Assembly: GCA_946800325.1 (NCBI GenBank)
Contig: OX326956.1
Location: 12,193,167 to 12,257,166 of the forward strand
DNA length: 64,000 nt
Direction: 5' to 3'
Source of the DNA: Luzula sylvatica
Lineage: Eukaryota > Streptophyta > Magnoliopsida > Poales > Juncaceae
Shown here in pieces: positions 33,319 through 45,542 of this stretch. Each line of letters begins with the position of its first letter. Position 1 is the stretch's first letter. The notes beneath the pieces were generated by a model. The model saw only the letters and a program-made list of their open reading frames with translations, was not told the origin of the DNA and ran no database searches. The position numbers were made by a program, and so were the translations under genes.

Positions 33319-33805
33319 TTTAATTACAAGCTTCAAAACTTGTCTTAATTTTCTTTAAAAAGCACTGTATTTCAAATATTAATTGATGTTGATATTAATT
33401 AACTCATTTAGGCTCTATTTATGAGACACAGATTAGCTTTTTTTAGACAAAATACCATTACAAATGATTACTTGTACTTGACCAACTATGCGTCTAGCCA
33501 TCCATTCTTTTGGAGCATGTGATTCTATTTAGAGACAAAATTACCGGTGCACAAAATAACCGGTATTGATCTGGCTAGGACCCGAGAATTCAATTCCAGG
33601 TGCATAGCAAACCTTTTCTCGCTCTTTTTTTCCTCAAACCCTAGATTCTTAACTATCTCTCGATCTCTCTCTACTCGTCTGGGAATTCTTGGGTAAGAAT
33701 CGTCGAATTAAACTTTAATTACTTGTAAGTAATCAAATAATTTCTTCCTTTTCATCAATCTTTACTATTATTTCGATTTGTTTCGGATTGAAGGTTGGTT
33801 TCGCC
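33319..33805. promoter_or_regulatory. Divergent promoter region of the second unit
   Basis: Homologous to 26542-27059, with the same conserved leader next to the RSRC2-like ATG (CCCGAGAATTCAATTCCAG, CT-rich tract). It retains the head-to-head layout although the + strand gene is broken. Confidence 0.5.
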
Positions 33806-34273
33806 ATGGATTCTCCTGATAAAATCGAGTCCGAACCTTCTTCCCGTAAAGTTTCAAGTGATGCTGCAAGTAGAACTTACCGTCGCCCTAGATCCGATTC
33901 TTCTTCTTCTTCTTCAGATGGTTAGCACTATTATTTATTCGCTAATCAATGTTTTCTACGATTTTAATTAGTAATTTCAAAAGAATTTCAACTAATCAGT
34001 TCATACTTCAAGTCTTATAATCAATCTTCTCTGTTCCATTAATGATAATAATAAAGTATTTGTTTATGATTATAGAAAACCCTAAGCATCAGAGGAGTAA
34101 GAAACACAGGAAGAGAAATTCTCATAATCGATCTGATAGACATTCTGACAGATATTCCAGAGGCCATTATGATGATTATAAGAACCATAATCATATCAAA
34201 AGATATGATAATCGCGATTATAAGAGTAGAAGCAAGGATAGTAGGGATAAGGAACATCCCTACAGAGATAGAG

Positions 34274-34315
<42 letters not shown>

Positions 34316-34860
34316 CATTACAGTAGAGATAAAGAGAGGAAAGATTATCAGGAGAGAGACGATGAGAAAAGGAAACGCTCTGAGAGTTTGAATTCTTTCG
34401 CCCACGATGCGAAACCAAGAGAAAGCCAGTTCTCTAAACCTGGTTTGTTAATTTTCAACCTTTCTTCATATTTCATTATAGAATTTATATATTCTGATTG
34501 TTAACTACATAAAGATGCAGACAAAACCGAATTAAATCGATCAGTGGGCCCCACGATACAAAATCAATCTGGATTGGGCACGGATCTCGATGCAGCTAGA
34601 GCCGCAGCCATGGAAGCTGCGAATTCTGGTATCTTCTGTTACTTACTATTTGTATGTCTTAGGGTGTATTAGGGTATATTTAATTTGGATGTATTAGGGT
34701 ATATTTGATATTAGTATGTTTAGATTAATATATTTATTTTTTTGGTAACAGTGAATTGGAATATTGGAGGATCATTGACTACGGAACAAAAGAAAAAAAA
34801 TGCTTTGGGGAAATAAAAAGAACGAGTCTTCGGCTCAAGATGTATGTACACATTTGCTTG
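33806..34860 (+). pseudogene. RSRC2-like gene, decayed second copy
   Basis: Exon 1 (33806-33920) is open and nearly identical to the intact copy. Exon 2 (from 34076) lacks an internal stretch (SSSQKIDEPEME in the intact copy) and contains a GA microsatellite near 34280-34312 whose length shifts the frame. Exon 4 has one extra A in the run before ATGCTTTGGGG (near 34800), a second frameshift. Exons 5 and 6, with the rest of the SMAP domain and the stop, are deleted: the sequence jumps from the exon 4 donor to what lies after the stop in the intact copy (TTGCTTGTTGGAGTTGG). A functional product is unlikely. Confidence 0.9.
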
Positions 34861-35840
34861 TTGGAGTTGGAATCAATGTGTTTGTTTTGTGTGATTTAGG
34901 TGTGTGTAGCACATTCACTATGTCTATGTCTGTGGATGAGTTCAATGAAATATCTGAAACACCATTGTATTTACTAGGAAAAGTTTCTATTATTACCCAT
35001 CATATATTAAATATTCTGAAAAGGTACATAACAATGAAATATTCTAAAATTTTAATCTATGGAGTGCACAATGTTATGTGTTATGACACTTAGTATTAGA
35101 TAGGCTATTTAAAAAAATTAGGATGCGCCATTGTGGACGAGAGAGTGCGGGATTTGATTTCAAATCCCGCCAGTTTTTTCTTTTTGTGTATTTTTGTTAT
35201 TGTTCGTGATTTGTAATTTCGCACTAGGTCAATTATGACAATATTATTTGAATAAATAGAATCATGATATTTTAAATATAATGGGTTTTAAATTTTCTTA
35301 TTTACTGCTAAACTAAAATTACTCAAAAATGGTAAGCATTTTAAAAAATTTGAAAGAATAAAAATAGTATTCAAGATTTTTAAAAGGATAGATTTGATAT
35401 TTAAATTCTCAGAAGGGCTAATTTGTAAAAGTTTATCTTTCTTTTTTTAATTTGTCCTGTTTTGCCGTCATTACTATTGACTTTTCTAATCAACATCTAC
35501 TCCACACTGTAATGACTAATCTCCGTATCTCTCTTCGGCACGCGCGATCTCTCTCCAGCATGTGCGTCGTCCTCGCGTTACTTCGACGCACGAGCGAGCT
35601 TAGAGCTAATCCACTGAAGTCTGAACTGGAGATCGATTTGATCCTTCTCCTTAATTGACTATTAATCCATCTTTATTAATTGATAGTTAATATATCCTCG
35701 GTTTCTCTCGCTGTCCATATTCCCTTTCTCTTCTCTCTCTCTCTCTCTCTCTTTCTCTTCTTCTTCTTCTGAAGAGAAGATTTCTCATGTTAATTTATTC
35801 CGAGCTGAATTTGGAGCAAGTCTTGTTTGTTTAGTTTGAG
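34861..35840. promoter_or_regulatory. Intergenic and promoter/5' UTR of SH3P
   Basis: 34861-35090 is the 3' flank of the broken RSRC2 copy and holds the uninserted targets of the elements at 29436 and 29662. About 35690-35775 is a CT-rich leader with a (CT)n run. A 5' UTR ending GTTTAGTTTGAG leads into the SH3P ATG. Confidence 0.5.
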
Positions 35841-37717
35841 ATGGAGACGATAAAGAGGCATGCGAGCAAGTTCCGAGAGCAAGTGGCCAAGCAACACCAT
35901 GTATGTATTCATCTTTACTCTTATTTTCTTTTGGAGGAGCGGGATTTCTGTAATTCAGTAGAATTCTTGATTTTTTTTCTAACGATTATCGTTATAATTG
36001 ATTTATCTGCGACCTGCTTCTAAATTCAGTTCGATTCTCTGTGAAATTTTGTCGATTGTTTATTTTTTGTTGCGAAATCAGGCTGTGTTTAAGCAATTGA
36101 CATCAAAATTCAGTCAAGATCCAGGTTTAGTTGACGAAGCAGAGCTTCAATGCCATCAAAATCTTCAGAAATTGTATAATTCCACTAAATCTGCTAAAGT
36201 ACCGCTTATTCTCTCCTATTAATTCAAATTTCCATTATTACTATTGGACTGAATTTTGACATTAAGTTTTTATTTTATTTTTTTGCAGCAACTTCAGCGA
36301 AGTATAATTCGCGGCGTTGAAAGTTTTATATCCATCAGCACTAAACAAATGGACATCGGTAAATAAATAAATAAATCATTTCAAAACTTTTCAAATTTCA
36401 TTTGTCCTCATTTCTTATATATTTCTTACATGAAATTAATGCAGTGAAAAGACTGGCTGATGAGTGCTGTAAATACGGGAATGAAAATCAATCTTCCAAT
36501 TTTGCCCTTGCGAAAGCCTCTCTTGATTTCGGCACTTCGCACAATTTAATGGAAAAAGAGAAGGAAATTCTCCTCGCAGTCCTCGCCGACCAGGTTCGTT
36601 AAAAAAAATTCTATGTAATATTACCATTTTGCCATCGTATTTATTTTCTATTTTCTCTGAATTTCGATAGGTTTTCGAGCCTTTAAGAGACATGATAACG
36701 AGTGCTCCTTTAGAAGATGCAAGATTATTAACGTATCGTTACGAAAGAATTAGACAAGATGTAGAATCCCAAGTAATGTTTTCGAAAAGAACCCTGTATT
36801 TCATATAATTTATTTTCTGAAAATATTAGTATGTTTTAGATAGCCGAGGTGGTGAAAAGGCAAATGAAATCGAAAGAATCGGGCTCGAGCGGAGACAGTG
36901 CGAATAAATTAAGAAACGCTGAATCGAAATTATCTGAATTGCAAGTAGCATTAAATGCATTGGGACGAGAAGCTACTTGCGCCATGCTGGCAGTCGAGGC
37001 TCAGCAACAAAAAGTCACGTACGAACGCCTTCTTGCCATGGTAAAATGATAAAATTACATTTCTACCCCTTAAAAGTATTGAAATGTCAAATTGACCCTC
37101 GTGTTTATTGTAAGGTTGATGCGGAAAGAAGTTATCATGAGAGTGCTGCTACTATTCTAGATAAACTTCATGATGATGTATTCTTGTTAATCATTTATTA
37201 GAGAAATTTGCAAAAATACTCCTGCATTATGATTAAATTACAAAATTGCCCCTCATTATTATTATTGTTGTTATTTTGTTGATATAGATGGTGTTAGCAA
37301 AGGAGCAGAGTGAATCATCGATAAAATCAGGAGAATTCGAGCCTGAATTCGAAACCATCGACCAAATTCCAGAAACAATTAAATCCATCGAAAATGACAA
37401 AGAAAATGGCGAAGTGTCTAATGAATTATCCGTGGCAGAGGTACATTAATAATTAATTAATTATTTGTTTATTTCGAAAACATTGACATTAATATCAATA
37501 TAATTTTTATTTAATTTTTTTTAAGGTGGTTCATCCATTTGATGCACAGTCAGATGGAGAGCTGAGTCTAAAGATAGGCGAGTACGTCTTTATTCGCCAG
37601 GTGTCGACTAATGGTTGGTCGGAAGGAGAATGCAATGGGAAATCAGGGTGGTTTCCCTCTGCTTATGTGGCGGTTCGAGACAAGGCTCCTGCAAATAAAA
37701 TCATCGAATCTGGCTAG
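35841..37717 (+). CDS. SH3P3-like: BAR-SH3 trafficking protein, plant SH3P family (SH3P3-like)
   Basis: Nine exons: 35841-35900, 36082-36198, 36289-36358, 36445-36593, 36671-36772, 36840-37040, 37115-37177, 37288-37440 and 37526-37717. They join in frame to 368 residues, the usual family length. Residues 1-250 form the helical BAR-like part (FREQVAKQHH, LEDARLLTYRYERIRQDVE, LGREATCAMLAVEAQQQK). A variable acidic linker follows (exon 8). The SH3 domain at about 308-360 shows HPFDAQSDGELSL and GWSEGECNGKSGWFPSAYV. In Arabidopsis the family binds phosphoinositides and clathrin-coat or autophagy partners at membranes. The same role here is inferred. The upstream paralogue at 31337 is broken, so this is the surviving copy. 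Confidence 0.93.
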
Positions 37718-38792
37718 CCTTTTTTTATATATATTATTTTGATTTGTGAGTTCTAATTTTTGGTTGAATTTTTTTTTTTATATTTGTTTGTATATTTTTT
37801 TTGCCCACGTAGTATAGCCAGGCCATTAATTAAGTATTTTATTATGTAATTAAATGAGGAAATGGATCCACGTTGTTGTTAGATTGTACAGTAACACGTC
37901 TATATATTTGAAGTAATGACGTGGCGTGATTTCATTGGGTTGGTGTATGGTTAACCGTTTTACATGGACATTCATTTATTGTAATTGTCGACGACGTCAT
38001 CTAACAGCTGTTATATTGGATCGATATTGATGACCTTGATGTTTGTGATTAATTTGAATAACGTTTTATTCTATTTTGGCTGCGAGTATTCCATTTCTAG
38101 TATATCCTAGTTATCGTTAATTTTAATTAGGTAATCGAACTGGAGATGTTTTGTTACTTTGAAATGGAGGGGATATTGCACGTGGGATCCGTCGTGTACT
38201 GGAGAAGACAGCACTCTCATCTCATATCATATCTCTCGTCTTCTACTGACGACTTCCTCAGACTCATCCCCTCCTCTTCTCTCCAGTCCATCTATTTCCT
38301 GTCTTTAAAAATCGGTACATTAAATGTTAGATCCGAGGGGCAATGGAATTGTCCGGTTTGATGGGAATGGAGAGGAGGTGATATTCAAGACAGTATTGTT
38401 CCAGCTCGTCACTACTCTCTCTCTCTCTCTCTCTCACAGACACTGCCGCTACGATATACCCCACTCTCTCACTGATTAATCTGGATTCTCTTCCCTTCTC
38501 TCTAAAAATTAGGGTTTCGATTTGGATTTTTGTATATCGAATCTAATCTCCGGAGATCGATCTAGGTACAATTTGTATTTTTACTGCATTTTTTTTAGAA
38601 TCAATGATGTTGCTCGAATCCTTGCTCTGGAAGCTTCATTTCTTGCATGCATCGTGTTCAAATGACGAAGTTGATCTCGATTTTTGTAGCTTACTTTGTA
38701 ATTTGCAGTGGTTGAACTAGTTTTGTGCACTGGCGACAGTGCTAATCTATGAGCTGGCGCAGTAATATTATGCTTGATTGGGCAGCTAATCA
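37718..38792. promoter_or_regulatory. SH3P 3' flank and promoter/5' UTR of the FEI-like gene
   Basis: A (CT)n run lies at about 38418-38440, followed by a leader with an AAAATTAGGGTTT telo-box-like motif near 38505. A likely 5' UTR intron has a GATCTAG|GTACAA donor near 38566 and an acceptor at TTTGCAG near 38708. The mRNA leader would then run to ATG 38793. Confidence 0.45.
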
Positions 38793-41700
38793 ATGGGCCC
38801 AATTTTGAAACAATGCTGGAGTTTTCTACTTCTTCTAACAATTATTCTCCTTCTAATTAAGACTGAAACAAGTGCTCTGAATTCAGATGGTAACTTCAAT
38901 TCGATAGTTTTAACTAATTCGATTTGTTTTTCTTTCCATTTTTGAACTTAATTGAGCGATAAAAACTTGATAATTTCAGGAGATGCACTTCTTAGCGTCA
39001 AAACAGAAATAATTAACTCTGATGGTGTATTTCTCAACTGGAGACAACAAGATTTGTATCCGTGTAACTGGACAGGTGTCAAATGCGATGAACATTCCAA
39101 ACGAGTAATTTACCTGTAAGTAAATCGAATGAATTTTATGGTTTAATAATTTCTGTACAATTTTAATTAAATGATACAATGAATCGTTTCAGGAATTTGG
39201 CTAATCACAAGCTGGTTGGATCCATAGCACCAGAAATTGGGCAGTTAAATCAGTTGCAATTTTTGTATGTAATTTAACAAATTAAACTCAAAATTACTAC
39301 ACTTATATTTGTTAATATTCAATATCATATTTGTAGAGCTCTACAAGGGAATAGTTTATATGGCATTATTCCTCCAGAAATGGGGAACTGTACTTCTTTA
39401 CAACATTTGTATGTATATTCATTTAATTTCAATCCAAAATCTATATACTTTTTTTGTAAAATTAATATCCCATTTTATATGATATTATACCTTTTTAAAA
39501 TGTAGATATTTGCAAGGGAATTACTTGAGCGGAATAATCCCTTCTGAAATTGGTTATCTTTCTTTACTTGAGACATTGTAAGTAAATTTATTCTCGTCAC
39601 ATTAATACGTTCAATTAATTCAATTTCATTAAATTTTAATTTTTTTGTTTGTGTTTCTTCTAGGGATGTATCGAGCAATACTTTGAGTGGATCAATCCCT
39701 AAATCTCTCAATAATCTAACCAAACTCACTTCATTGTAAGTACAATTCAACAATCAAAATTTTAATGAAATATAATCTATATAATTGACACATTTTTCAA
39801 ATATACCGTAGCAATGTATCGATGAATTTTTTGGCCGGAGAAATACCTTCAGAAGGATCCCTAATTACTTTCAACGAAACCTCGTAAGTGTTCAAATATT
39901 AAATATTAAATATTAAATATACCATTTTAACTAAAATAATCAATTTCCCTACATACGTAGATTCGTAGGAAATAAAGAATTATGTGGGAATCAAATTCAA
40001 GTAGAGTGCAAAAATAACTCCGAATCCCAATCTCGAGACTCCCAATCCCCTTCTGCCGGTACATTTATATCATAATTAAATACATTTCATTTTATTAAAT
40101 ATAAATAATATTATAAATATTTAGGAAATATTTTGGGGAGAAAAGGGGGCAAGAATTCAACGAGACTCGTAATAAGTGCAGTAGCTACAGTCGGAGCTCT
40201 ACTTTTCATCGCTCTGATGTGTTTTTGGGGTTGTTTTTTGTACAAAAACTTTGGCAAAAACGACATTCACGGCCTCCGCATCGATGTCAGCGCAGGTAAT
40301 TATTTAATGGCCAAATTTCATATGTACCCCTACAAAAGTATTATAATTTCATTGATGTCCTTTTTGTTAGATTTCTGTCAACGATTCGTTAAGATTATCG
40401 CTAATTTTTGTTTTTCCGAATTTACCTCCTATGTAAATTAGGAATAAAATTTATGTCGGAAAAATCAAAAAAGCACAAATTAGCGTTAATCTTAAGAGGT
40501 AGTTAACCGAAATCTAACAAAAAGGGTATTCATTAAATTTTAGTAGTTTTGTAGGGGTAATCATGATATTTCACGTTTTGCAGGGATATACGTGAAATTC
40601 TGGGGTTTTGTAGGGGTACATGTGAAATTGACCCATTAATTTATTATTATTTTTTCAGGGGCGTCGGTGGTAATGTTCCACGGAGACTTGCCCTACTCGT
40701 CGAAAGACATAATAAAAAAAATGGAGAACTTGACCGAAGAACACATAATCGGATTCGGTGGCTTCGGTACCGTTTACAAGTTGGCGATGGAGGATGGGAA
40801 GCTATTCGCGTTGAAACGAATCGTGAAGACGAACGAAGGACTCGATCGATTTTTCGATCGAGAGCTCGAGATTTTGGGGAGCATTAAACATCGTTATTTG
40901 GTCAATTTGAGAGGCTATTGCAATTCTCCCTCCTCGAAACTCTTGATTTATGATTATTTGCCTGGCGGCAGCCTCGACGAAGCCTTACACGGTTAGTATT
41001 TTACGGTTCGGAAAGTCAAAATATCAAATTTGCCCTTCCAAACCTACAAAATATCAAATTTGCCCTTTCAAAACTACAAAATATCAAATTTTCCCTTCCA
41101 AAACTACAAAATATCAAATTTGCCCTTCCAAAACTACAAAATATCAAATTTGCCCTTCCAAAGCTACAAAATATCAAATTTGTCCTTTGAGAAATGGAGG
41201 TGTTGGATTTAAATTTCATATATTTCGAGTTTTGGAACAGAAAATTTGATATTTTGCTGTTTTGTAAGGGCTAACTTTTATATATTTATAGTTTCAGAAG
41301 GGTAAATTTGATATTTGTTATTTTGCAAGTCAAAATGGAAAATATATATATTTTTTTAATTTTGATTAGAAAAATCGGAGCAGTTGGATTGGGATGCGAG
41401 AATAAACATAATTCTCGGAGCGGGGAAAGGGTTGGCGTATCTGCACCACGATTGCTCTCCGCGAATTATACACCGAGATATTAAATCGAGCAATATTTTA
41501 TTGGACGCGAATTATGAGGCGCGCGTCTCGGATTTCGGTCTCGCCAAACTGTTGGAGGATGAAGAGTCTCACATCACCACCATCGTCGCGGGCACCTTCG
41601 GCTATCTCGCCCCCGGTCCGTCACTTTTACATAAATAACCCTCCTTTATATTTAAATTTCAAAAAATACCCTCCATTCTTAAAGAAAATTCAAAACATTA

Positions 41701-42547
41701 TACCCTATTATTGTTTCTCATTCATTAATATGAGGAAATATAGGGTAAAGTTTTTTGAAAATGTCGGGACTTTTTTTTGTAATTTTGCCATAATTCAGGG
41801 TTATTTTTTGCAAATTTACCTTCATCTGTTTGTTTGATTGTTATCTATTTATTATATTTATAATTTTTTGCCCAAATAACCCTGAATTATTTAAATCGCA
41901 AACTCATCCTCCATTTTAAAAAAAAATGAAAATAATACTAATCCCTATTTTCTTTTGAATGCATTAATAAAAGTAAAATCTGAGGTAGAGATTGTTTTTG
42001 TAATTTTTGACATGTAGGGGCTTTTTGCAAATTTGACTTCAAAATAGTACATTTGAAAGTGCATTGTTATTTATTTATTTATTAATTTTATTTCAATTAT
42101 TTTATTGTAGAGTATATGCAGAGCGGGAGAGCGACGGAGAAAACGGATGTATATAGTTTCGGAGTTTTAATTCTCGAAATACTAAGCGGAAAACGCCCCA
42201 CCGATTCCGCCTTCATCGAAAAAGGCCTCAACATCGTCGGCTGGGTAGGCAACTTTTCAATAAACCCCTTGTAAATTCTAATATTTACGAAAAAGCCCTT
42301 TTGAGTTTTATTTGGAAAAAAAATGTATGTACAGTTGAATTATCTGGTGGCGGAGAACAGGCAGAGGGAGATAGTGGACGGGAACTGCGAAGGAGTGCAG
42401 ACGGAGAGCTTGGACGCGCTTCTCTCGGTGGCGATTCAGTGCGTCAGATCCGCGTCAGAGGATCGGCCTACGATGCATCGAGTCGTGCAGATGCTCGAGT
42501 CTGACGTCATCACGCCTTGTCCTAGCGATTTCTATGATTCCGAATAA
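38793..42547 (+). CDS. FEI: LRR receptor-like kinase, FEI type
   Basis: Thirteen exons: 38793-38889, 38980-39115, five LRR exons of exactly 72 nt (39193-39264, 39337-39408, 39506-39577, 39664-39735, 39812-39883), 39961-40058, 40125-40295, 40659-40991, 41370-41615, 42111-42244 and 42335-42547. All join in frame to 595 residues; FEI proteins are about 590. Residues 1-27 form a signal peptide ([20 protein letters not shown]). An LRR cap with PCNWTGVKC follows, then five LRRs and a membrane span at about 245-268. The kinase has GFGGFGTV near 319-326, Lys about 340, HRD with Asp about 435 and DFG 453-455, so catalytic residues are present. The C-terminus is [11 protein letters not shown]. In Arabidopsis FEI1/FEI2 act at the plasma membrane in cell-wall synthesis with SOS5. 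Function here is by homology. Confidence 0.95.
41016..41190 (+). repeat. 30-bp tandem repeat in intron 10 of the FEI-like gene
   Basis: About six copies of a 30-bp unit around CAAAATATCAAATTTGCCC lie between the exons ending 40991 and starting 41370. Because 30 is a multiple of three, several frames stay open through it on both strands without being coding. An inverted relative (AAATTTGATATTTTG) lies near 41240-41320. Confidence 0.9.
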
Positions 42548-42979
42548 TAGCGATTCGTTCATTCTTTTGCGGCTTTGAGTTTTTGGGATTGTGTAAATTC
42601 ATTTGGGAAATTGAAATTGAGAGAGAGAAAGAGAGAGGGGGGGGGGAGAGAGAATGGGGTTTTGAAGTGTTGTATGTAGTTTATTTTATAAAATGTAGTA
42701 GTTAATGTTGGTTGGTTTAGTAGGGCAGAGGCGTTGGTAATAAGTGAAAAGAACGAGTTTAATGAATTTCTCTACGTATATTTATTTACTATTTATGCTT
42801 TGTTCTGTATTTTTTTGGTAATATTTTTTTTTGGTATTGAATCACACTTGGAATCGTACACAACAAAAATTAATAAAAGAATGAGCATAAAGGCATGATT
42901 TCTTGTTTGAGAGAAAAAGGAGCAGTGGGAGAGAGATAGAGAGAGAAGGTAGATCGATCGACAGACCGGAGAGAGAGAG

Positions 42980-43100
42980 ATGACGAGAGGGAAGCAGAAG
43001 ATAGAGGCGCAGAAGAAGAACGCCGAGAAGAACCAGAAGAACAAGGGATCTCAAATCGAAGCTCGTGCCAGTGGCCTCAAAGTCCCCTGTCCTATCTGCA

Positions 43101-43136
<36 letters not shown>

Positions 43137-43424
43137 GCCGAAGAAATTATTGAAATCCTGAAGATACAGCCCTAATTGATATTTGTATCCCATCCAAATT
43201 GATGTTCAAATTCGATCAGAAATCAATGAATAATTTCCCTGAAAACAAACAATCAACAGTGTTTGATCCGGCTTAGCTGTGATCGATTAATTGATTTGTT
43301 TTTGCAGGCACAACTTGCGAATGAGAAACAGCTAATGGATCATTATTCATCGAAGCATCCAAAAGAGAAACCACCTAGCGAATCAAGTACCAGTAGTAGT
43401 AGTAGTAGTAGTACTCCAGCATAG
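42980..43424 (+). CDS. ZNF706-like small C2H2 zinc-finger protein
   Basis: Two exons, 42980-43102 and 43308-43424, give 79 residues. The basic N-terminus MTRGKQKIEAQKKNAEKNQK resembles the SERF/4F5-like start of ZNF706-type proteins. A single C2H2 finger follows: Cys37, Cys40, His53, His58, ending in SKHP. The tail is Ser-rich (SSTSSSSSSSTPA, from an AGT repeat). Animal ZNF706 and its plant relatives are small nuclear or cytosolic proteins of unclear role. The intron starts inside a (CT)n run. It lies 430 bp downstream of the FEI-like stop in the same direction with its own purine-rich leader. Confidence 0.9.
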
Positions 43425-45542
43425 TAATAATGGTGAGATGAGACTATACAATGATTTGTCGATAAATAAAATCGTTTCTTTCTATTAAGCTTGGTTCAAT
43501 AAATAAATCCGATGTGCATGAATTCATCGTTTTCATGGTTCTTATGTTAACAATTGAGCACTTTATTGATTTGAAAAATCGGGTTGTGCAAGTCTGGTGT
43601 ACAAACCGGACTTTCAAAGTCCGGATTTGACTGTGGGCTTGTGGAGAGAATGAGGTGGATTATATAGGAAAAAGGAAAACTAATTCTCGGATGAGCATTT
43701 TCTCAGTGTTTGAAGGGAAATTTATGTATTTTTTTTAAAACTTAAAATTACATATTTATCCTTTTTAATATTAAAAATATCACATTTATCTTTCTTAAAA
43801 TTAAAAATATCATATTTTTCCTTTCATAAATCTAAAATATCATATTTATTCATAACTAAAAACCATTCGATTTCTTGTTAAGTTTCACGATCAATATTTA
43901 AAATTATTATTTTAATCTTTTACACATTTACCTTTTTAAAAATTCAACCAATATAAAAATATAAATATTATATTTATTTTCTCAATAATAAAATAACATA
44001 CGTACCTTTCCGACACGAAATATAATAATTCCCTTCCAATTTAAAACATACAAAACAATATAAAACAATGTAATTTAAAACATACAAAACAATTTATGTA
44101 ATAATTTGTTAAGGATTTATATTTCGGTTCTCCAAATCCAAATCCGGATCTATTTTTTATGAATTTGATTTCTCGGCTTTAATTTAAATAGTAATATATT
44201 ACTTTACGAATGATAAATACGTAAAAGATAAAATAGTAATTTTAGTACTTGCTCGTTATTTTTAGCGAAAAAATTGGATGATTTTTATTTTTTGAATAAA
44301 TATGATATTTTAATTTTAAGAAGGATAAACATGTAAATTTAAGTTTAGAAAAGATAAATATGTAAACCCTCTTGATTAAAAGGATTTAGAAAGAAAATTA
44401 TATCTTTGGTCCTGTCTCCAAATATAACACTCTACTCATGTCTTTTTCCATACAAAGCCATACAAATGAGTAATAGATGGTTCAAACAACAAATCTCTCA
44501 CTCCTGGTTCGTCTCTCTCTCTTTTTTTTTCACATTCACATGAAAAGAGATCTTGTTTTCATTTGTGCAAAAAAGTTACAAAATCGATTTTACGCAAGAT
44601 CAGAAGTTAGTGTCGAGGAGCATACAACAATATTCTTATCTATTGTTGGTAGTGATGCGGGGGGTGGGGTTATTAAGACAATTTTTTTGCGATCCATCCA
44701 AACCATTAATATATATTTTTACGAGCTATTTCATGCAATTGAGTTGGGAGGAGAATGCACAAATAGCCTAACGCCGAACCTTTAATATGATAATAAGAAG
44801 AAGTTCTTTTTTTGATAATTGCATTAGTGCTACCGATGGGATGTAGATACGCGCTAATCCTCAAACAAATTGTGACGGGGCATTTCAGGGACGTAAAACC
44901 TATATGTTTTTTACCATGATAGATTTAGATCATCTTTTTTAAGTTCTCGCGGACTGGGAGGTTTGGCAAATGATGCACTCATCGAGCGAGAAGATACCAT
45001 TCTCATGCTCAAGGAAAAATACTATTTGGCAAATACAGGTTACTCGACAAAGGTTCTCGTTTTTGCTGGTTATATTTTTTAATATGACCAAATAAATAAT
45101 GAAAATAAATAATTTAATAAGTATTTAAATAAAATAAAATAAAACAAGACAATCCGGTGTAGTCGCATTGTCGTGTCACTACTGCAATATGATGCCCTCT
45201 AATGCATGGTATTTTCGTTTGTCCGTCTCCAAAGTTATACAACTCCTATTTGTCTCGGTTCCGATATGGTAGCATATTCGTATCGGTTCCGATCTAGTAA
45301 CATATTCGTAAAACAGAAAACTTACATTTCGAAAAAGACGAAGTCATGTGCACAAATTTCCCCAACTAATGTAAATTTGATTCTATAAAGAAATAAAGTC
45401 TTCAAAAATATTGAGAAAGAATTCTCATACAAAAAGAGAAGAAATAAAAGAGGTATTTGTTTCTCTGATATCGCTTTCATATTTATATTAAGAAAGATGA
45501 GACAACATGTCAAATGGAGTCGGGAGGTTATACAAATCGATC
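43425..45542. other. Gene-free AT-rich region with diverged repeats
   Basis: 43720-43860 has degenerate direct repeats around AAAATATCATATTTATC. 44470-44790 has open frames of about 70-100 codons but no recognisable domain or splice structure. 45050-45440 is duplicated at about 49190-49600. No gene supported. Confidence 0.5.

Noticed and set aside
41016..41249. Open frames in the FEI-like intron
   Set aside because: Artefact of a 30-bp repeat. The flanking exons join correctly across it by GT-AG splicing.
44477..44785. 102-codon frame
   Set aside because: No recognisable domain, no splice partners, and it overlaps another frame of similar length. Treated as chance.
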